From assembly GCA_017475805.1 (NCBI GenBank), contig JAFVEW010000120.1, forward strand, positions 1-11,101: a DNA stretch of 11,101 nucleotides, given 5' to 3'. The stretch comes from Synergistaceae bacterium (GTDB lineage Bacteria > Synergistota > Synergistia > Synergistales > Aminobacteriaceae). Both the position numbers and the translations under genes were made by a program. The notes under the pieces are model-generated. The model saw only the letters and a list, made by a program, of their open reading frames with translations. It was not told the origin of the DNA and did not search any database. Positions within the stretch are counted from its first letter, which is position 1; every line of letters starts with the position of its first letter. Of the stretch, positions 8,350-11,101 are shown one piece after another.

Positions 8350-9057
8350 ATGCGTAATGATTTAACCGAAGTAGTTTTCATTTTGGACAGAAGCGGCTCA
8401 ATGAGCGGACTCGAAGCGGACACAATCGGCGGATTTAATTCGATGATCCAAAAACAAAAGCAAGAAGAAGGCGAAGCTTATATTTCTACCGTCCTTTTCG
8501 ATGATGAGTCCGAAGTCATTTACGATAGAGTCCCTGTCGCTAAAATCGAACAAATGACAGAAAATCAGTATTACACCAGAGGCTGCACAGCTTTGCTTGA
8601 TGCTATCGGCGGCGCGATTAGACACATTGCGAACGTTCACAAGTACGCCCGTGGAGAAGACAGACCCGCAAAAACTTTGTTCGTAATAACGACGGACGGA
8701 ATGGAAAACGCAAGCAAAATTTACAGTTACAAAAAAATTAAATCAATGATCGAGTACAGAAAAGAAAAAAACGGCTGGGAATTTATTTTCTTGGGCGCAA
8801 ACATCGACGCAATCGCAACAGCAAGCCGTTTCGGAATCAGTGCCAATAGAGCTATGAATTATCATTCTGATCACAGAGGAACGCGGCTTAATTACAGATT
8901 TTTAGCTAAAACTGTTTCAGGTTTACGACGCGCCGAGAGTCCAGCAGAATTTGACGATGTAATGGAGGACGCTTGTTTTGAAATCAAAAAAGATTATGAA
9001 TCACGAAGCGTCGGCGAAGATGATTGGACTGATATTGATCTCATCGACGAAAAATAA
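8350..9057 (+). CDS. Cytoplasmic von Willebrand factor A (VWA) domain protein
   Basis: Small stand-alone VWA protein, 235 residues, of a family widespread in Bacillota, Bacteroidota and phage-rich genomes; its role is not established. The metal-ion-dependent adhesion site is complete: DRSGSMSG (13-20, Asp13, Ser15, Ser17), the Thr in GCTALLDA (78-85, Thr80) and TTDG (114-117, Asp116). Other family blocks are DTIGGFNSMIQKQK (24-37) and GWEFIFLGANIDAIATASRFGI (142-163). The C terminus is acidic. No signal peptide or membrane segment is present. The ATG at 8350 is chosen for the AGGAGG nine bases upstream and because the family begins just before the VVFILDRSGS strand. It converges on the restriction-modification system and has no evident partner gene. 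Confidence 0.9.
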   Translation: MRNDLTEVVFILDRSGSMSGLEADTIGGFNSMIQKQKQEEGEAYISTVLFDDESEVIYDRVPVAKIEQMTENQYYTRGCTALLDAIGGAIRHIANVHKYARGEDRPAKTLFVITTDGMENASKIYSYKKIKSMIEYRKEKNGWEFIFLGANIDAIATASRFGISANRAMNYHSDHRGTRLNYRFLAKTVSGLRRAESPAEFDDVMEDACFEIKKDYESRSVGEDDWTDIDLIDEK

Positions 9058-9076
9058 ATAACAAATGATGAATTAA

Positions 9077-9101
9077 TTCCTAAACTATCATTCCTAACCC
9101 C
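9077..9101 (-). repeat. Degenerate TTAGG heptamer repeat
   Basis: Read on the minus strand it is GGGG-TTAGGAA-TGATAGT-TTAGGAA, again in 7-base steps. GGGGTTAGGA is shared exactly with the array after dnaK (1609-1618). A weak inverted repeat AATGAT (9064-9069)/ATCATT (9087-9092) overlaps it. It sits between the convergent VWA and methyltransferase genes, where a bidirectional terminator would be expected. Confidence 0.45.
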
Positions 9102-9109
9102 TTTATTTT

Positions 9110-10030
9110 TCACAAAGCTATTTCATATTGCTCGGAAAAATTTAATCTTCCGTTTGCAATTCTGATATTCTCGGGATCAATATCTATGCCAATATAGTGT
9201 CTTCTTAATTTTTTTGCTGCAAGACATGTTGTACCTGACCCCATGAAGGGATCAAGAATAATTTGATTTTCTTTAGTAACAAGCGATATTAAAAGTTCCA
9301 TGAGTTTCAAAGGTTTTTGAGCAGGGTGAAAGCCACGATCTTCTTGCGTGATTTTAACCTTCAAGATATTGGAAAAAGTATCTTCATGCGCGTTATACTG
9401 TCGCAAGGCGTTTTCATTCCACGCACCCGTTTCGTTATCTAATACATTGTCGGCTATCGTGCCTCCTGTCTTATATGGCTTTTGAAGCCATAGAACAGGT
9501 TCAAACAATGGACGAAGATTAGCAACCCGCCAGCCTTCCCATTTTTTAGAATTTTCATAATCTTCGCGGCGTTCATAGATAACTGAAAGCCTCTGTGCCC
9601 TATGAGGAGCGTTATCTTTTTCCCACGCTAACATATCTTTGAACGTAAAACCAGCATCTTCGAGTGCGTTAATACATCTATGAGCATAACGTCTGCCGGC
9701 AAAAACAAAACATGTTCCTCCGGATTTTAAGATTCGTAGCCAGTTTTTCGCAAAACGCGAACACCACTGTTGATACTCAATCGGGATTTTTTTATCAGCT
9801 TCACTCCAGCCGTTTAATGGCTTGCCTCTGCGTCTGAATAAACCTCCGACGGACATTTGAGCAGGAGAGCTGCCGCCTAACGCAGAATTTTTGTTATCAT
9901 GCAACACGTCCCAATCATCTAAGCCGATGCCGTATGGAATATCTGAAATTATTGCATGAACCGAATCGTCAGGAAAATTTTTTACAATTTCGATTGAATC
10001 GCCTTGAATAAAAGTATCAAGCTGTATCAT
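9110..10030 (-). CDS. Type II DNA methyltransferase (beta class, amino-MTase)
   Basis: Modification enzyme that should protect host DNA from the adjacent endonuclease by methylating an exocyclic amino group, probably N6-adenine if the target is AAGCTT. The protein has 306 residues. Motif order IV then I places it in the beta class: the catalytic block is SDIPYGIG (29-36), a variant of (D/N/S)PPY with Ile for the first Pro, and the SAM-binding motif is LDPFMGSGTT (259-268). HPAQKPLKLM (235-244) is the usual motif X region just before it. The long central part (RRRGKPLNGWSEADKK, FVFAGRRYAHRCI, HRAQRLSVIYERR, GWRVANLRPLFEPVLWLQKPY) would hold target recognition. The start codon overlaps the endonuclease stop by 4 bp (ATGA), and TAGGT lies upstream of it, so translation is probably coupled. 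Confidence 0.9.
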   Translation of the reverse strand: MIQLDTFIQGDSIEIVKNFPDDSVHAIISDIPYGIGLDDWDVLHDNKNSALGGSSPAQMSVGGLFRRRGKPLNGWSEADKKIPIEYQQWCSRFAKNWLRILKSGGTCFVFAGRRYAHRCINALEDAGFTFKDMLAWEKDNAPHRAQRLSVIYERREDYENSKKWEGWRVANLRPLFEPVLWLQKPYKTGGTIADNVLDNETGAWNENALRQYNAHEDTFSNILKVKITQEDRGFHPAQKPLKLMELLISLVTKENQIILDPFMGSGTTCLAAKKLRRHYIGIDIDPENIRIANGRLNFSEQYEIAL

Positions 10031-10890
10031 GATAAATTACCTACGTAAGTATCGATTTGTTTTATTTTCTCATGGATTCTTTGAACCTTGATAAGCTCAT
10101 CAATAGCTTGTTTACGCGAATAATTCCTTATTATCTCAATTTTTTCAAGCCAAAAAGATTTTTCAAGAGAGCTCCTCTTTATAATGGACAATTTTTGAAA
10201 ATTTAGTGATTTATCGAGACATTCTGACTTAACTTTCACAAAGTTAACAATAAAATCATTGAAGCTTGGCAAGAAATTTTTTTTCATGTCAGACACTAAG
10301 ACTTCATGTGAAAAATCTTCGCTAAAGTTCCAGAGTTTAGAAAGATTCAATTTTTTATTTTCCTTGATCCCATTTTCAAGCATAAAAATCAAATGTTCCC
10401 AGCTGAAAAGACACACGTTATTTTCAAGAGCCTGCGAGTATATTTGGCTGTTTTTTACAGGATATTGGAAATAAGGCGCGCATAAAACTGCAAAATCATT
10501 GTCTTTTCGCCAGCTTGAAAGAGCTGAAACTTTGAAATCTTTTTGATTTTTCGCTGTTCTGCTTAATCTAAAGGCTTTTGCGTCAGCAACAAGAGTGTAG
10601 TCAAAAAATCTTGATTCTGCTATAACATCCGCTGAATCCGAACGAGCTTTCAGTGTTGAAGATTTTAATCCCAATTCTCTAAACGCACGGGACAAAACAG
10701 AGTCAGAGGCCTTTGAAAATAACTTTTCTTCAGTTGAGTCTGGTAATATATTTTCAGGAATTATCCCTATTTGAGTCATAACTTCAACAAAATTTGTTGC
10801 AGAAGCTATATATCTTTCCAACGCTAGGGAAACTTCGTCAAAATTTCTACCCACCGAATTTCTAATAATATTCAATATTTCGTTAAACAT
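10027..10890 (-). CDS. HindIII-like type II restriction endonuclease
   Basis: PD-(D/E)xK endonuclease homologous to R.HindIII of Haemophilus influenzae (A^AGCTT), recognised from memory: LVADAKAFRLSRTAKNQKDF (100-119), then FKVSALSSWR, APYFQYPVKNSQIY and NNVCLFSWEHL are nearly the same in both. The 287 residues are close to the 300 of HindIII. Likely active-site residues are Asp103 and Lys105 (DAK) with Asp118 and Lys120 (DFK), corresponding to HindIII D108, K110, D123 and K125; Glu55 (STEEKLFSK) and Asp88 (SADVI) are also conserved. Cleavage at AAGCTT is therefore predicted. The ATG has no visible Shine-Dalgarno sequence. The gene comes before the methyltransferase in the same transcript, and no controller gene is seen. 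Even for this window it looks AT-rich, in keeping with transfer. Confidence 0.93.
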   Translation of the reverse strand: MFNEILNIIRNSVGRNFDEVSLALERYIASATNFVEVMTQIGIIPENILPDSTEEKLFSKASDSVLSRAFRELGLKSSTLKARSDSADVIAESRFFDYTLVADAKAFRLSRTAKNQKDFKVSALSSWRKDNDFAVLCAPYFQYPVKNSQIYSQALENNVCLFSWEHLIFMLENGIKENKKLNLSKLWNFSEDFSHEVLVSDMKKNFLPSFNDFIVNFVKVKSECLDKSLNFQKLSIIKRSSLEKSFWLEKIEIIRNYSRKQAIDELIKVQRIHEKIKQIDTYVGNLS

Positions 10891-10931
10891 ATTGCAAGAT
10901 TATCACAAAATTTATTTTTTCAAAGTGATAT

Positions 10932-10960
10932 AATCTAGGAAGTTTTTAGGTGTCTTTCAA
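10932..10960 (-). promoter_or_regulatory. Predicted promoter of the restriction-modification operon
   Basis: On the minus strand TTGAAA (10960-10955) and TAGATT (10937-10932) are 17 bases apart, giving a start near 10925 and a leader of about 35 bases. A further -10-like TGTGATAAT lies closer to the ATG (10911-10903) and could give a nearly leaderless message. The -35 box and the bases before it match the whiA promoter. Confidence 0.45.
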
Positions 10961-10989
10961 GTGAATTTCTCAATAAAAATTTAGTTTTG

Positions 10990-11012
10990 TTACTACATTT
11001 ATTACTACAAAA
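10990..11012. repeat. 23-bp repeat, copy 2, with two TTACTAC heptamers
   Basis: Perfect second copy of the element at 2581-2603, same orientation, 99 bases upstream of the endonuclease start codon and 29 bases upstream of its -35 box. The two copies enclose about 8.4 kb. The remaining 89 bases to the window edge are AT-rich with no gene that I can support. Confidence 0.8.
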
Positions 11013-11101
11013 TATTAAATTTTTTTAGCTGCTATAGTGCTTAATAAATTTAGCTTTGAAAAAAATGAATCTATGCTTTTTGCAAAAACAATAAAAATAT
11101 C

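Noticed and set aside
10950..10954. GACAC (minus strand) inside the restriction promoter spacer, the motif reported for Streptomyces WhiA
   Set aside because: A single 5-mer is expected often by chance, and the whiA promoter itself lacks it.

Overview
The window is about 11.1 kb of AT-rich bacterial chromosome (roughly 38-40% GC by eye). It holds one truncated and ten complete protein genes. I see no rRNA, tRNA, CRISPR array or transposase. DnaK resembles the Bacillota type, a WhiA protein is present, and an HflK/HflC pair, periplasmic-type signal peptides and a MATE exporter point to a cell with an envelope-stress system. This fits an anaerobic gut lineage such as Synergistota, or a diderm relative of the Bacillota. 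That placement is inference; no marker in the window settles it.

Left part (1-4100): the 3' end of dnaK runs rightward and ends at a hairpin built on a heptamer repeat (TTAGGRG). It converges on a leftward whiA homologue. Upstream of whiA lie a good minus-strand promoter and a 23-bp repeat, then a leftward MATE exporter with its own near-consensus promoter and probably a TTG start.

Centre (4188-8108): a rightward run encodes a class I methyltransferase, an HflK-like SPFH protein, a secreted SGNH/GDSL hydrolase, an HflC-like SPFH protein and a secreted SH3b protein. The last four are closely spaced and look like one membrane/envelope operon, with the hydrolase gene lying between hflK and hflC. 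A small von Willebrand A protein follows after a 241-base non-coding leader.

Right part (9110-11101): a leftward two-gene type II restriction-modification system. The endonuclease is a clear HindIII homologue, recognised from its long conserved active-site segment, so AAGCTT is the predicted target. Its gene overlaps a beta-class DNA methyltransferase by 4 bp. Upstream of the endonuclease lies a second perfect copy of the 23-bp repeat, at almost the same distance from the start codon as the whiA copy. The repeat holds two GTAGTAA heptamers 12 bp apart, which resembles the arm-type sites of Tn916-like tyrosine recombinases. It may be a remnant of integration or a shared regulatory site.

The points most worth following up are the HindIII-like system with an unusual methyltransferase motif, the paired 23-bp repeats, and the hflK-hydrolase-hflC arrangement.
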